Source: CAZDET01 sp964504335 (GTDB taxonomy: Bacteria > Bacteroidota > Bacteroidia > Chitinophagales > Saprospiraceae). From it: a DNA stretch of 20,706 bases. Shown in pieces: positions 1 through 7,331 of the stretch (position 1 is the first letter of the stretch; each line of letters starts with the position of its first letter). The stretch spans positions 1 to 20,706 of the forward strand of contig CAZDET010000076.1 of the NCBI GenBank assembly GCA_964504335.1, written 5' to 3'. The notes below the pieces were generated by a model that did not search any database, was not told where the DNA came from, and worked only from the letters and a program-made list of their open reading frames with translations. The position numbers were made by a program, and so were the translations under genes.

Positions 1-128
1 TGCTCCCCGAGGTCCTCCAGCTCCGGCGGGATATCCTTCAGGCCGCAATTGCCTAAATCCAGGAAGGTGGCCCGTTCTGCGGCGGCTCGTTGGATGAGGT
101 GTTTGACGTGGTTTGGTGTTTGGGACAT
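1..128 (-). CDS. Leucine-rich-repeat protein, N-terminal fragment (runs off the window edge)
   Basis: Reading the minus strand from the ATG at 128-126 gives 42 codons without a stop before the window ends. The fragment begins MSQTPNHVKHLIQ, has an Ala/Arg/Glu-rich helix, and then shows FLDLGNCGLKDIPPEL at residues 22-37. That matches the LxLxxCxLxxIPxEL pattern of leucine-rich repeats. A short helix followed directly by LRRs, with no signal peptide, resembles the start of bacterial cytoplasmic LRR proteins, including Roco (LRR-Roc-COR GTPase) proteins. The domains that would decide this lie outside the window. The ATG lies at the end of an octamer repeat array. The M16 peptidase gene upstream ends at 359 and is separated from this gene by a strong terminator, so it is probably transcribed on its own. 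The LRR reading is fairly safe; the full protein type is unknown. Confidence 0.7.
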   Translation of the reverse strand, partial: MSQTPNHVKHLIQRAAAERATFLDLGNCGLKDIPPELEDLGE

Positions 129-174
129 GTCAATGTGCTAATGTGTCAATGTGCTAATGAGACGATTTGCCAAT
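127..174 (-). repeat. Octamer repeat array A (6 units, abutting the LRR start codon)
   Basis: On the minus strand six consecutive 8-base units follow one another without gaps: ATTGGCAA, ATCGTCTC, ATTAGCAC, ATTGACAC, ATTAGCAC, ATTGACAT. The final AT is the beginning of the ATG of the LRR gene. The consensus ATTGNCAC is shared with the arrays at 316-355 and 3279-3318, which lie in the opposite orientation. Within the array there is also a 16-base period, with ATTAGCACATTGACAC nearly doubled. The function is unknown. Confidence 0.8.
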
Positions 175-268
175 GTGTCTTAAAGGGTTTGAGTATGGCT
201 TCTTTCAACAAGTAATATATCAATTTTTAGAGCGTGTTCGGGAGTGTTCAATAAAGGGTAAAATGAAA

Positions 269-299
269 CTCGCCGGTCGACTGGAAGTCGACCGACGAG
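269..299 (-). terminator. Rho-independent terminator of the M16 peptidase gene
   Basis: The arms at 269-282 and 286-299 are complementary over 14 positions around a 3-base loop. One position is not Watson-Crick, and in a minus-strand transcript it becomes a G-U pair. On that strand the stem is followed by TTTCATTTTACCC, a T-rich tail. It lies about 60 bases past the peptidase stop codon. The stem strength and tail make this the clearest terminator in the window. Confidence 0.8.
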
Positions 300-315
300 C
301 CCATCGGGATTTCAG

Positions 316-355
316 ATTGTCACATTGTCTAATTGGCACATTAACTAATTGCCCA
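316..355 (+). repeat. Octamer repeat array B (5 units, next to the M16 stop codon)
   Basis: Five gapless 8-base units on the plus strand: ATTGTCAC, ATTGTCTA, ATTGGCAC, ATTAACTA, ATTGCCCA. The array ends 3 bases from the stop codon (361-359) of the minus-strand peptidase gene, so it forms the start of that gene's 3' untranslated region. It is in inverted orientation to array A. Positions 316-345 and 129-158 could pair at 23 of 30 positions, counting only Watson-Crick pairs. Confidence 0.8.
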
Positions 356-358
356 TCA

Positions 359-3142
359 TCAAGGCCGCCCCGCCTTCGCCGCATCCACCGGATTGCCGTT
401 GGGATCGACGATGACGATATCGTCGAAGCCGAGCTCTTGCAGGCCGGGCAGGATTTTTTCCTTGTCGCCTACTACGAAGAAGAGCAGGTCACCGTCCCGC
501 ACGAGTTGGTTGCTGAGTTGGCGGACGTCTTCCAGCGAGAGGTTGCGCACCTGCTGGTCGTAGGTGTGGAAGTAGTCGTCGGGCAGGTTGTACTTGATCT
601 GCTCGTTGAGGGAGCTGGCCACGGCCGAGTTGGTTTCCCACTGGCCGGGGAGTTGCAGGATGGTGTTGGTGGTGGTTTTGGAGAATTCTTCCTCGGAAAC
701 GGGCTTGTCGCCGTTGATCATGTTGAATTCCTTGATGATTTCGGCGATCGATTCCTTGGTCTTATCCGTCTGCACGGGGGCGTAGGCGATCAGGGGGCGC
801 TGGCCCTTGGCATCGGGTACCAACGCGAAGGCGCCGTAGGCCCAGTGCTTGTCTTCGCGTAGATTCATATTGAGGCGCGAGCCGAAGTCGCCGCCCAAAA
901 TGCGAATCAACGTCTCGCGGGCGATTTCGGGCACTTTCCCGTAGGGCTCGATCAGGTAGCCGCCCAGGATGACCGATTGCTGCGACTCGGGGCGATCCAT
1001 CAGGTAGAGCTTGCCGCCCTTTTTGGCGTCGATCATCGCCAGTTTTTTCTGGGGCGTGGAGCCCTTCTTCCAGTCGCCGAAGCTGGCTTCGAGTTGGGGC
1101 ACCAGCTCGTCCATGCCGACGTCGCCGACGACGATGAGGGTGGCATTATTCGGCCGAATCCACTGCTGGTGGAACGCCATCACATCGTCGCGCTCCAGGC
1201 TGGCCACGCTTTCCTCGAAGCCGGAGCCCGTCAGCGGCATGCTGTAGGCGTGGCCCTCGCCGTAGAGGTATTTGGGCATCACGCGGATGGCCATCTGCAC
1301 GGGGTTGGCCTTCTCGCGCTTGATTTGCCCGATCTGCTCGTTCTTGAGGCGGTCGAATTCGGATTCGGGGAAGGCCGGCGACCGTACGACTTCGGCGTAG
1401 AGGTCGAGGCTCGGCCTTAGGCTGGCCTTCAGCGTATTCATGTTCACGTACGACAGGTCGAGGTCGGAAGAGGTGCTGATCGAAGCGCCCAGGAGTTGGA
1501 GCTGCTCGTTGATTTCCAGCGAATTCATGCTTTCGGTGCCCTCGTCCATCATGTTCATGGCGAGGTTGGCCAGGCCGGCCTTATTGGCTTCGTCGGAGGA
1601 GTAGCCGGCGTCGAACAGCATGTTCATCACGATGGTCGGCACGCCTTCGCGCTGGGCCAGCACCACCTTCATACCGTTGGCGAGGGTGGCTTGCTGCAGC
1701 TCGGGGAATTTGACCGGAGCCGGGTTGCCCATCTCGGGCAGCTTGCTGCGATCTACGCCGGTTTGGATGGTTCCGTAATCCGGGAAGGGCTCGGCAATCA
1801 GCGTGTGCTTGCCGTTGGAGAGCCACTTGCGGGCCGTTTGCTTCAGGTCATCGGCCGAGGTGCCGGCCACCATTTCGAGCTGCTTTTTGTAGTAGCCGGG
1901 GTCGCCGAAGTACACCTCGTTGCGCGCCAGGATATCCGACTTGCCGCCGAAGCCGCCGATGCGCTCGATTCCTTTGATCAGGTTGGTGTAGTAGTTTGCC
2001 TTGGCGCGCTGGAGTTCGGCTTCCGTAGGGCCGTTTTCCAGAAATTCGGCCAGAATTTGATTCGTGGTCGCCTCTACGGCGGCGGGGTCATTGCCGGGTT
2101 TGACGTTGACCGAAATGTAGAAGTTGCTCGCAATTTCACTGGAGCTTTGGAAGGCGCTGGCGCCAGTGGCGGATTGGTCTTCGTAGCGGAGCTTCTTGTA
2201 GAGCCGCGCATTCTTTCCGGCGGACAGGATGGTGGCGATCAAGTCCATGTGGGTATCCTCCAGGCTTCCTACTTCGGGGGTGTTCCACACCTGCACGATG
2301 CGGGTTTCGGGTACGCGATCCTGGTAGCTCTGGCGGGTATCGCTGTTTCGGATGGGAATATTGCGGTCGTAGCGGGCCAGGGTCGGGCCGGAGGGGATGT
2401 CGCCGAAGTACTGGATCACCTTGCGGTGTACTTCCTCGGGGTCGACGTCGCCTACGATCGAGAGTACGGCATTGGCGGCGCCGTAGTAGGTCTGAAACCA
2501 TTCCTTGACATCCTCGAGGCTGGCGGCATTGAGGTCTTCCATCTCCCCGATGACCGTCCAGGAGTAGGGATGGCCCTTGGGGAACATTGCCTTGGTAATG
2601 AGGTCATACTGGCGGCCGTAGGGCTGGTTTTCGCCCTGGCGCTTTTCGTTTTGCACCACGCCGCGCTGCTCGTCGAGCTTTTCCTGCGTGATGGCCCCGA
2701 GGAGGTGGCCCATGCGATCGGATTCGAGCCACAGCACCTGATCGAGGGCTTCTACGGGTACGTTCTCGAAGTAGTTTGTGCGATCGGTGTTGGTGGTGCC
2801 GTTGAAGTCGGTCGCGCCCATGCGTTCCAGGGCTTCGAAATAGTCCTTGTCGAAGTTTTCACTGCCGTTGAACATCAGGTGCTCGAAGAGGTGGGCGAAG
2901 CCGCTCTTGCCGGGCTTTTCGTTTTTCGACCCCACGTGGTACCACACGTTGACGGCCACGATGGGCGCCTTGTGGTCTTCGTGCACGATGAGCCGCAATC
3001 CGTTGTCCAGCACGTATTTCTTGTAGGGAATGTCCACATCGTCCGGACTGAACGTGGGCATCGATTGGGCAGACAGCAAGCTCAAGCTCACCACCGACAT
3101 GCAAAGGGTAAGTAACGTTTTCATAAAACAGGAGTGTTTCAT
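359..3142 (-). CDS. M16 family zinc metallopeptidase, two-domain, exported
   Basis: A 927-residue protein of the pitrilysin/insulinase family. These enzymes are clamshell-shaped peptidases that degrade peptides and small unfolded proteins. The zinc motif HxxEH is HLFEH at residues 84-88, with Glu87 as catalytic base; the third zinc ligand is probably Glu166 in GVVQNEKRQ. A second M16 half starts near residue 477 (LANGMKVVLAQ). It lacks HxxEH, as is normal for the non-catalytic half, but keeps the substrate-clamping region LREDKHWAYG near 758-770. The N-terminus is a signal peptide ending around LLSAQ, so the enzyme acts in the periplasm or on the outer membrane. The ATG at 3142 gives the longest form; an internal ATG at 3124 (MKTLLTLCMS) gives a more typical signal peptide and may be the true start. 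No type IX sorting domain is seen at the C-terminus. It is a single-gene unit with its own terminator. Confidence 0.93.
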   Translation of the reverse strand: MKHSCFMKTLLTLCMSVVSLSLLSAQSMPTFSPDDVDIPYKKYVLDNGLRLIVHEDHKAPIVAVNVWYHVGSKNEKPGKSGFAHLFEHLMFNGSENFDKDYFEALERMGATDFNGTTNTDRTNYFENVPVEALDQVLWLESDRMGHLLGAITQEKLDEQRGVVQNEKRQGENQPYGRQYDLITKAMFPKGHPYSWTVIGEMEDLNAASLEDVKEWFQTYYGAANAVLSIVGDVDPEEVHRKVIQYFGDIPSGPTLARYDRNIPIRNSDTRQSYQDRVPETRIVQVWNTPEVGSLEDTHMDLIATILSAGKNARLYKKLRYEDQSATGASAFQSSSEIASNFYISVNVKPGNDPAAVEATTNQILAEFLENGPTEAELQRAKANYYTNLIKGIERIGGFGGKSDILARNEVYFGDPGYYKKQLEMVAGTSADDLKQTARKWLSNGKHTLIAEPFPDYGTIQTGVDRSKLPEMGNPAPVKFPELQQATLANGMKVVLAQREGVPTIVMNMLFDAGYSSDEANKAGLANLAMNMMDEGTESMNSLEINEQLQLLGASISTSSDLDLSYVNMNTLKASLRPSLDLYAEVVRSPAFPESEFDRLKNEQIGQIKREKANPVQMAIRVMPKYLYGEGHAYSMPLTGSGFEESVASLERDDVMAFHQQWIRPNNATLIVVGDVGMDELVPQLEASFGDWKKGSTPQKKLAMIDAKKGGKLYLMDRPESQQSVILGGYLIEPYGKVPEIARETLIRILGGDFGSRLNMNLREDKHWAYGAFALVPDAKGQRPLIAYAPVQTDKTKESIAEIIKEFNMINGDKPVSEEEFSKTTTNTILQLPGQWETNSAVASSLNEQIKYNLPDDYFHTYDQQVRNLSLEDVRQLSNQLVRDGDLLFFVVGDKEKILPGLQELGFDDIVIVDPNGNPVDAAKAGRP

Positions 3143-3164
3143 TTGGAATATATCAAATCAATAA

Positions 3165-3248
3165 TATCCAGGAATCTTCGATTGCCGCGCTTTTCCCGAC
3201 GAAGGCGGCGATTATTTCGATGAACTCAAAGAATTGACCCGACCGAAA
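3165..3248 (+). other. Possible gene remnant resembling part of the RapZ C-terminal domain
   Basis: This noncoding gap contains a 28-codon stretch with protein-like codon composition, following a TAA at 3162. It reads YPGIFDCRAFPDEGG followed by DYFDELKELTRPK. The pattern GxFDCRAxP...Y....LT resembles, from memory, the start of the RapZ C-terminal domain (FDCRALPNPG...LTG in Bacteroidota relatives). There is no start codon, no nucleotide-binding part, and after about residue 28 the similarity ends in repeat sequence. It could be a decayed fragment or a chance resemblance. A profile search is needed to decide. Confidence 0.25.
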
Positions 3249-3254
3249 GTCAAT
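3233..3254 (-). terminator. Weak hairpin downstream of uvrB
   Basis: ATTGAC (3233-3238) and GTCAAT (3249-3254) form a perfect 6-base stem around a 10-base loop. It lies about 58 bases past the uvrB stop, the same relative place as the strong terminator after the M16 gene. On the minus strand it is followed by TTCTTTGAG, only moderately T-rich, and the stem is AT-rich. It is a candidate terminator at best. Confidence 0.3.
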
Positions 3255-3278
3255 GGACGAGGCCCGCCGACACATCAG

Positions 3279-3318
3279 ATTGCCAAATTGTCAGATTGGC
3301 ACATTGAAACATTACCCC
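3279..3318 (+). repeat. Octamer repeat array C (5 units, overlapping the uvrB stop codon)
   Basis: Five gapless 8-base units: ATTGCCAA, ATTGTCAG, ATTGGCAC, ATTGAAAC, ATTACCCC. The last unit contains the complement of the uvrB stop codon (3314-3312), so the array reaches into the end of the gene. The sequence just before it (GACGAG..CCC..) also resembles the sequence before array B, which suggests the two are copies of one dispersed element of about 60 bases. Confidence 0.8.
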
Positions 3319-5339
3319 ACCTTTTCCGCCAACTGCACCTTCAAGGCCTTGGCCTCATCCCGAAACTGGGCGGCCGACATGAAGTCCAGCTCCTTGGCGG
3401 CTTGCTTCATCTTGCGTTCGGTTTCTTCGATCATCTTTTCCAGTTGCTCGCGCGAGGCGTACTGGACCACGGGGTCGGCGGCGGTGGCGGTAGCTGTTTC
3501 GGCTTCGGCGTAGGCGCCGCGCTTGCCGCGGATGTCGAGGATGGAGCCGCGGGAGATGATTTCCTCGCGGGTCTTGCGCACGGTTCGGGGGGTGATGCCG
3601 TGTTCTTCGTTGTAGGCGATTTGTTTGGCGCGGCGGCGGTTGGTTTCGTCGATGGTGATTTGCATGGAGTCGGTGATCTCGTCGGCGTAGAAGATGACGA
3701 GGCCGTTTTCGTTGCGGGCGGCGCGGCCGGCGGTTTGCGTGAGCGAGCGGTTGTTGCGCAGGAAGCCTTCTTTGTCGGCGTCGATGATAGCGACGAGGCT
3801 GACTTCGGGCAAGTCGAGGCCCTCCCGCAGGAGGTTGACGCCCACCAGCACGTCGAACTCACCGAGGCGGAGGTCGCGCAGGATTTCGACGCGTTCCATC
3901 GTGTCCACTTCCGAGTGGATGTACTTCACGCGGATGTCCATGCCGGCCAGGTACTTGGTCAGTTCCTCCGACATGCGCTTGGTGAGCGTGGTGACGAGCA
4001 CGCGCTCATCGCGCTCGCGGCGCAGGCGGATTTCCTCCATCAGGTCGTCGATCTGGTTGAGGCTGGGCCGCACTTCGATGGGCGGATCGAGCAGGCCGGT
4101 GGGGCGGATCACCTGCTCGACGAGCACGCCGCCGGTTTGCTCCAGCTCGTACTCGCCGGGGGTGGCGCTGACGTAGACGACCTGATTGATCAGCGATTCG
4201 AATTCCGTGAAGTTCAACGGCCGGTTGTCCATTGCGGAGGGCAGGCGGAAGCCGTAGTTCACGAGGCTGAGCTTGCGGGCACGGTCGCCGCCGTACATGC
4301 CGCGCACCTGCGGTACGGTCACGTGGCTCTCGTCGATGATCATGAGGAAGTCGTCGGGGAAGTAATCGAGCAGGCAGAAGGGGCGCGTGCCGGGCTTGCG
4401 CCCGTCGAAGAAGCGGCTGTAATTTTCCACGCCGTTGCAGTAGCCCAGCTCCTTCATCATTTCGAGGTCGAAGGTGGTGCGCTCGTGGATGCGGCGGGCT
4501 TCCAGCAGGCGGCTTTCGCGCTCGAAGTACTTTTCCTGGCTGTAGAGCTCGTCTTCGATTTCGCGGATGATGCCGCCCATGCGCTCTTTGGGCGCGATGT
4601 AGAGGTTGGCGGGGAAGATGGCGGCCGATTCCATGCCCTCGATGCGCTTGCCGGTTTCCAGTTCGATGCGGTCGATTTCTTCGATCTCGTCGCCGAAGAA
4701 GGTGATGCGGTAACCGTAGTCGACGTAGGGCAGGTTGATATCCACCGTATCGCCGCGCACGCGGAAGGTGGCGCGCTTGAAGTCGGTTTCGGTGCGCGAG
4801 TAGAGGCTGTCGACCAGTTCGTAGAGGAAGCCGTTGCGCGACATTGTCTGCCCGCGGTGCAGCCGGATGATGCCGCTTTTGAAATCCTCCGGATTACCCA
4901 TACCGTAAATGCAGGACACGGAGGCGACGATGATAATGTCGCGCGCGCCGGAGAGCAGGTTGGACGTGGCGCGGAGGCGCAACTTATCCACCTCTTCATT
5001 GATCGACAAATCCTTTTCGATAAAGGTATCGGTCACGGAGATATAGGCTTCGGGCTGGTAGTAGTCGTAGTAGGAGACGAAGTAGCCCACCTTGTTTTCG
5101 GGAAAGAATTCGAGAAATTCTCCGTAGAGTTGCGCGGTCAGCGTTTTGTTGTGCGTCAGCACCAACGTTGGCCGGTTGAGGTTGGCGATGACGTTGGCCA
5201 TCGTGAAGGTCTTTCCCGAGCCGGTTACCCCCAGCAACACCTGATGGCGTTCGCCGTCGAGGATGCCCCGTGTCAGTTCGGCAATGGCTTGCGGCTGGTC
5301 GCCGGTGGGTTGGAAGGGGGAGGTGAGTTGAAATGCCAC
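3312..5339 (-). CDS. uvrB: UvrABC system protein B (excinuclease subunit)
   Basis: A 675-residue UvrB, the damage-verifying helicase-like subunit of nucleotide excision repair. It is loaded onto DNA by UvrA and recruits UvrC for dual incision. Walker A is GVTGSGKT at residues 37-44. The beta-hairpin that inserts between the strands carries the aromatic run SYYDYYQPEAY near 89-99. Walker B is DESHV near residue 335. Helicase motifs VSATPG, LREGLDLPEVSLVAI and QTAGRAARN follow in order. The UVR domain that contacts UvrC fills the last 46 residues. Length is normal. The start is a GTG at 5339; no ATG lies in frame nearby, and the protein begins MAFQLTSPFQPTGDQP as expected. It begins 17 bases after the ABC-F stop, so the two are very likely co-transcribed. 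Confidence 0.98.
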   Translation of the reverse strand: MAFQLTSPFQPTGDQPQAIAELTRGILDGERHQVLLGVTGSGKTFTMANVIANLNRPTLVLTHNKTLTAQLYGEFLEFFPENKVGYFVSYYDYYQPEAYISVTDTFIEKDLSINEEVDKLRLRATSNLLSGARDIIIVASVSCIYGMGNPEDFKSGIIRLHRGQTMSRNGFLYELVDSLYSRTETDFKRATFRVRGDTVDINLPYVDYGYRITFFGDEIEEIDRIELETGKRIEGMESAAIFPANLYIAPKERMGGIIREIEDELYSQEKYFERESRLLEARRIHERTTFDLEMMKELGYCNGVENYSRFFDGRKPGTRPFCLLDYFPDDFLMIIDESHVTVPQVRGMYGGDRARKLSLVNYGFRLPSAMDNRPLNFTEFESLINQVVYVSATPGEYELEQTGGVLVEQVIRPTGLLDPPIEVRPSLNQIDDLMEEIRLRRERDERVLVTTLTKRMSEELTKYLAGMDIRVKYIHSEVDTMERVEILRDLRLGEFDVLVGVNLLREGLDLPEVSLVAIIDADKEGFLRNNRSLTQTAGRAARNENGLVIFYADEITDSMQITIDETNRRRAKQIAYNEEHGITPRTVRKTREEIISRGSILDIRGKRGAYAEAETATATAADPVVQYASREQLEKMIEETERKMKQAAKELDFMSAAQFRDEAKALKVQLAEKVG

Positions 5340-5356
5340 GCTTTCTTGTTTAAACG

Positions 5357-7228
5357 TTACGCTTGCTCGGCCAGTTCCATCCAGGCAAGCTCCTTTTCTT
5401 CAATTTCCTCATTGACGGCAGCCAGCTCCTTGGAGAGCTCCGTGATACGCTCGCTGCTGAGGGTGGTGTCGTTGAATTGGGCGGTGAGGTCGGCTTTGCG
5501 TTGCTCCAGTTTATTGATTTGATTTTCCAGCCGTCTGATGGCTTTGCGTTGCTCCTGGCTCAGGCCGTTGGCCTGGGAGGTTAGCTTTTTCGGGGTGGCG
5601 GCAGGTGTGGCCTTGGCCTGTTCGGCGCGCTCGCGCTGTTCGCGTTCGCGTTGCTCGGCGCGGTACTCGGTGTAGGTGCCGTTGAAGTCGCGGATGTGCC
5701 CTTCGCCTTCGAAAATGAAGAGGTGATGGGCGAGCTTATCGAGGAAAAAGCGGTCGTGCGAAACGATGAGGATACAGCCGGGGAAATCGAGCAGGAAGTC
5801 CTCCAGTACGTTGAGCGTGATGATGTCGAGGTCGTTGGTCGGCTCATCGAGGATGAGGAAGTTGGGGTTTTGCATCAAGACTGTGAGCAGGTAGAGGCGG
5901 CGGCGCTCGCCGCCGGAGAGCTGGCTGACGTATACCTGTTGCTGCGGGCGGCTGAAGAGGAAGCGCTCCAGCAATTGGGGGGCGGTTAGCTTCGCGCCCT
6001 TTTCGAGGGGGATGTATTCCGCGATCTCCCGTACGACGTCGATGACGCGCTTGTCTTCGGCCAGCTGGATGCCGTCCTGGCTGTAGTAGCCGAAGATGGT
6101 ATTATCACCGATGACGACCTTGCCCGTATCGGTACGGATTTCCTTGGTGAGCATTCTCAGAAACGTCGACTTCCCCGCTCCGTTCGGACCGACGATGCCG
6201 GCGCGCTCGCCCTTTTTGAATTTGTAGTCGAAGCCCTTGATGATTACCCGTTCGTCGTAGGTCTTGCTGATGTTGTGGGCTTCCAGGATTTTCTTCCCCA
6301 GCCGCTGGCCCTTGATGTCGATTTGCAGCTCCTGGCTGGTTTTGACACTGCTGACCTGATTTTTCAGATCGTGGAAGGCATCCACCCGCGATTTGGCTTT
6401 GGTGCCGCGGGCCTTCGGCATGCGCTTCACCCATTCCAGCTCGCGCTTGAGGAGTTTCTTGTTTTTTTCGAGTTCGCTGCTTTCCGTTTCGTGGCGGGTG
6501 GCTTTCTTTTCGAGAAAATCGGAATAGTTGCCCGAATAGCGGTAGAGCTGGCCGTTTTCGAGCTCGACGATTTGGTCGCACACCCGCTCGAGGAAGTAGC
6601 GGTCGTGCGTCACCATGAGCAGGGTGAGGTTGGGTTGTTGCAGCCATTCCTCGAGCCACTCGATCATGTCGAGGTCGAGGTGGTTGGTAGGCTCGTCGAG
6701 GATGAGCAAGTCGGGTTCATCGATGATCATGCGCGCCAGCGCGAGTCGCTTGAGCTGGCCGCCGGACAGTGTTCCGACTTTTTGATTGAATTCGGATATA
6801 TTCAGCTTGGTGAGTACCTCTTTGATGCGGGCCTCGGTATCCCAGGCCTGCAACTGGTCCATGCGGCTGAGCGCTTTTTGCAGATCGTCCGGCCGATCGG
6901 GCAGCAGTAGGGCCCGCTCGTAGTCCTGTACGGCCTGGATCATGGGGTTGTCCGATTCGAAGATGGCTTCGAGGATGGTGAGGTCTTCCCCGAAATTGGG
7001 ATCTTGGGATAAATATCCCAGGCGTGCATCTTTGTGGAGGTAGTTCTCGGCCCCTACGCCTTCCGGCAGGTCGACGCCCGCGGCTACGCGTAGGAGGGTC
7101 GATTTACCGGTCCCGTTTTTGGCCACCAGGGCTACCTTGTGCCCCTTGTTGATGGGCAGGTCGATTCGATCGAAAAGGATCTTCTCGCCGTAGGATTTGG
7201 TAATATTTTTTAACTCCAGGTAAATCAT
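5357..7228 (-). CDS. uup: ABC-F family ATPase, Uup type
   Basis: A 623-residue soluble protein with two ABC ATPase domains and no membrane segments. Domain 1 has Walker A AKNGTGKST (36-44), signature LSGGQ (154-158) and Walker B ILDEP near 176-180. Domain 2 has GPNGAGKST (347-355), LSGGE (437-441) and DEPTNDLD (461-468). A basic linker near 240-300 joins them. A charged coiled-coil C-terminal domain (about 555-620) is the hallmark of Uup. ABC-F proteins act on ribosomes or, for Uup, also on branched DNA and transposon excision. The open frame extends upstream to 7561, but MIYLELKNITKSYG at 7228 is the natural start: the extension overlaps the divergent transporter gene and its translation looks like a shadow. 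A consensus promoter lies just upstream. Co-transcription with uvrB is likely. Confidence 0.93.
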   Translation of the reverse strand: MIYLELKNITKSYGEKILFDRIDLPINKGHKVALVAKNGTGKSTLLRVAAGVDLPEGVGAENYLHKDARLGYLSQDPNFGEDLTILEAIFESDNPMIQAVQDYERALLLPDRPDDLQKALSRMDQLQAWDTEARIKEVLTKLNISEFNQKVGTLSGGQLKRLALARMIIDEPDLLILDEPTNHLDLDMIEWLEEWLQQPNLTLLMVTHDRYFLERVCDQIVELENGQLYRYSGNYSDFLEKKATRHETESSELEKNKKLLKRELEWVKRMPKARGTKAKSRVDAFHDLKNQVSSVKTSQELQIDIKGQRLGKKILEAHNISKTYDERVIIKGFDYKFKKGERAGIVGPNGAGKSTFLRMLTKEIRTDTGKVVIGDNTIFGYYSQDGIQLAEDKRVIDVVREIAEYIPLEKGAKLTAPQLLERFLFSRPQQQVYVSQLSGGERRRLYLLTVLMQNPNFLILDEPTNDLDIITLNVLEDFLLDFPGCILIVSHDRFFLDKLAHHLFIFEGEGHIRDFNGTYTEYRAEQREREQRERAEQAKATPAATPKKLTSQANGLSQEQRKAIRRLENQINKLEQRKADLTAQFNDTTLSSERITELSKELAAVNEEIEEKELAWMELAEQA

Positions 7229-7250
7229 GCCGCCGCGATTCGAGAATTGC

Positions 7251-7281
7251 CAAAGATACGATCCTCCGGGATGACCGCAAA
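7251..7281 (-). promoter_or_regulatory. Bacteroidota-type promoter for the ABC-F/uvrB operon
   Basis: On the minus strand TTTG (7281-7278) is followed after exactly 19 bases by TATCTTTG (7258-7251). This fits the primary-sigma consensus of Bacteroidota, TTTG at -33 and TAnnTTTG at -7. The ABC-F start codon lies 23 bases past the -7 element. The promoter sits inside the 103-base gap to the divergent transporter gene. For the opposite direction only a poor match (TATATTTTG at 7303-7311) is seen. Confidence 0.7.
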
Positions 7282-7331
7282 GATGAAGTTTGATCGATAA
7301 CTTATATTTTGGCGTAAACCATAAACAGACA

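Noticed and set aside
127..355. The octamer arrays as a CRISPR
   Set aside because: Units are 8 bases long, adjoining and degenerate, with no spacers and no cas genes nearby.
1496..3115. Long plus-strand open frame (539 codons) opposite the M16 peptidase gene
   Set aside because: It is a shadow of the GC-rich minus-strand gene. Its translation has no recognisable motif, while the minus strand gives a complete M16 peptidase with zinc motif and signal peptide.
3234..5522. Very long plus-strand open frame (762 codons) opposite uvrB
   Set aside because: Antisense to a fully conserved uvrB. The composition (His/Val/Asp/Gly-rich, no motif) is what the reverse of high-GC codons produces.
7303..7311. 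TATATTTTG as promoter -7 element for the importer operon
   Set aside because: It does not fit TAnnTTTG exactly and no TTTG lies at the right distance upstream, so it was mentioned but not called.
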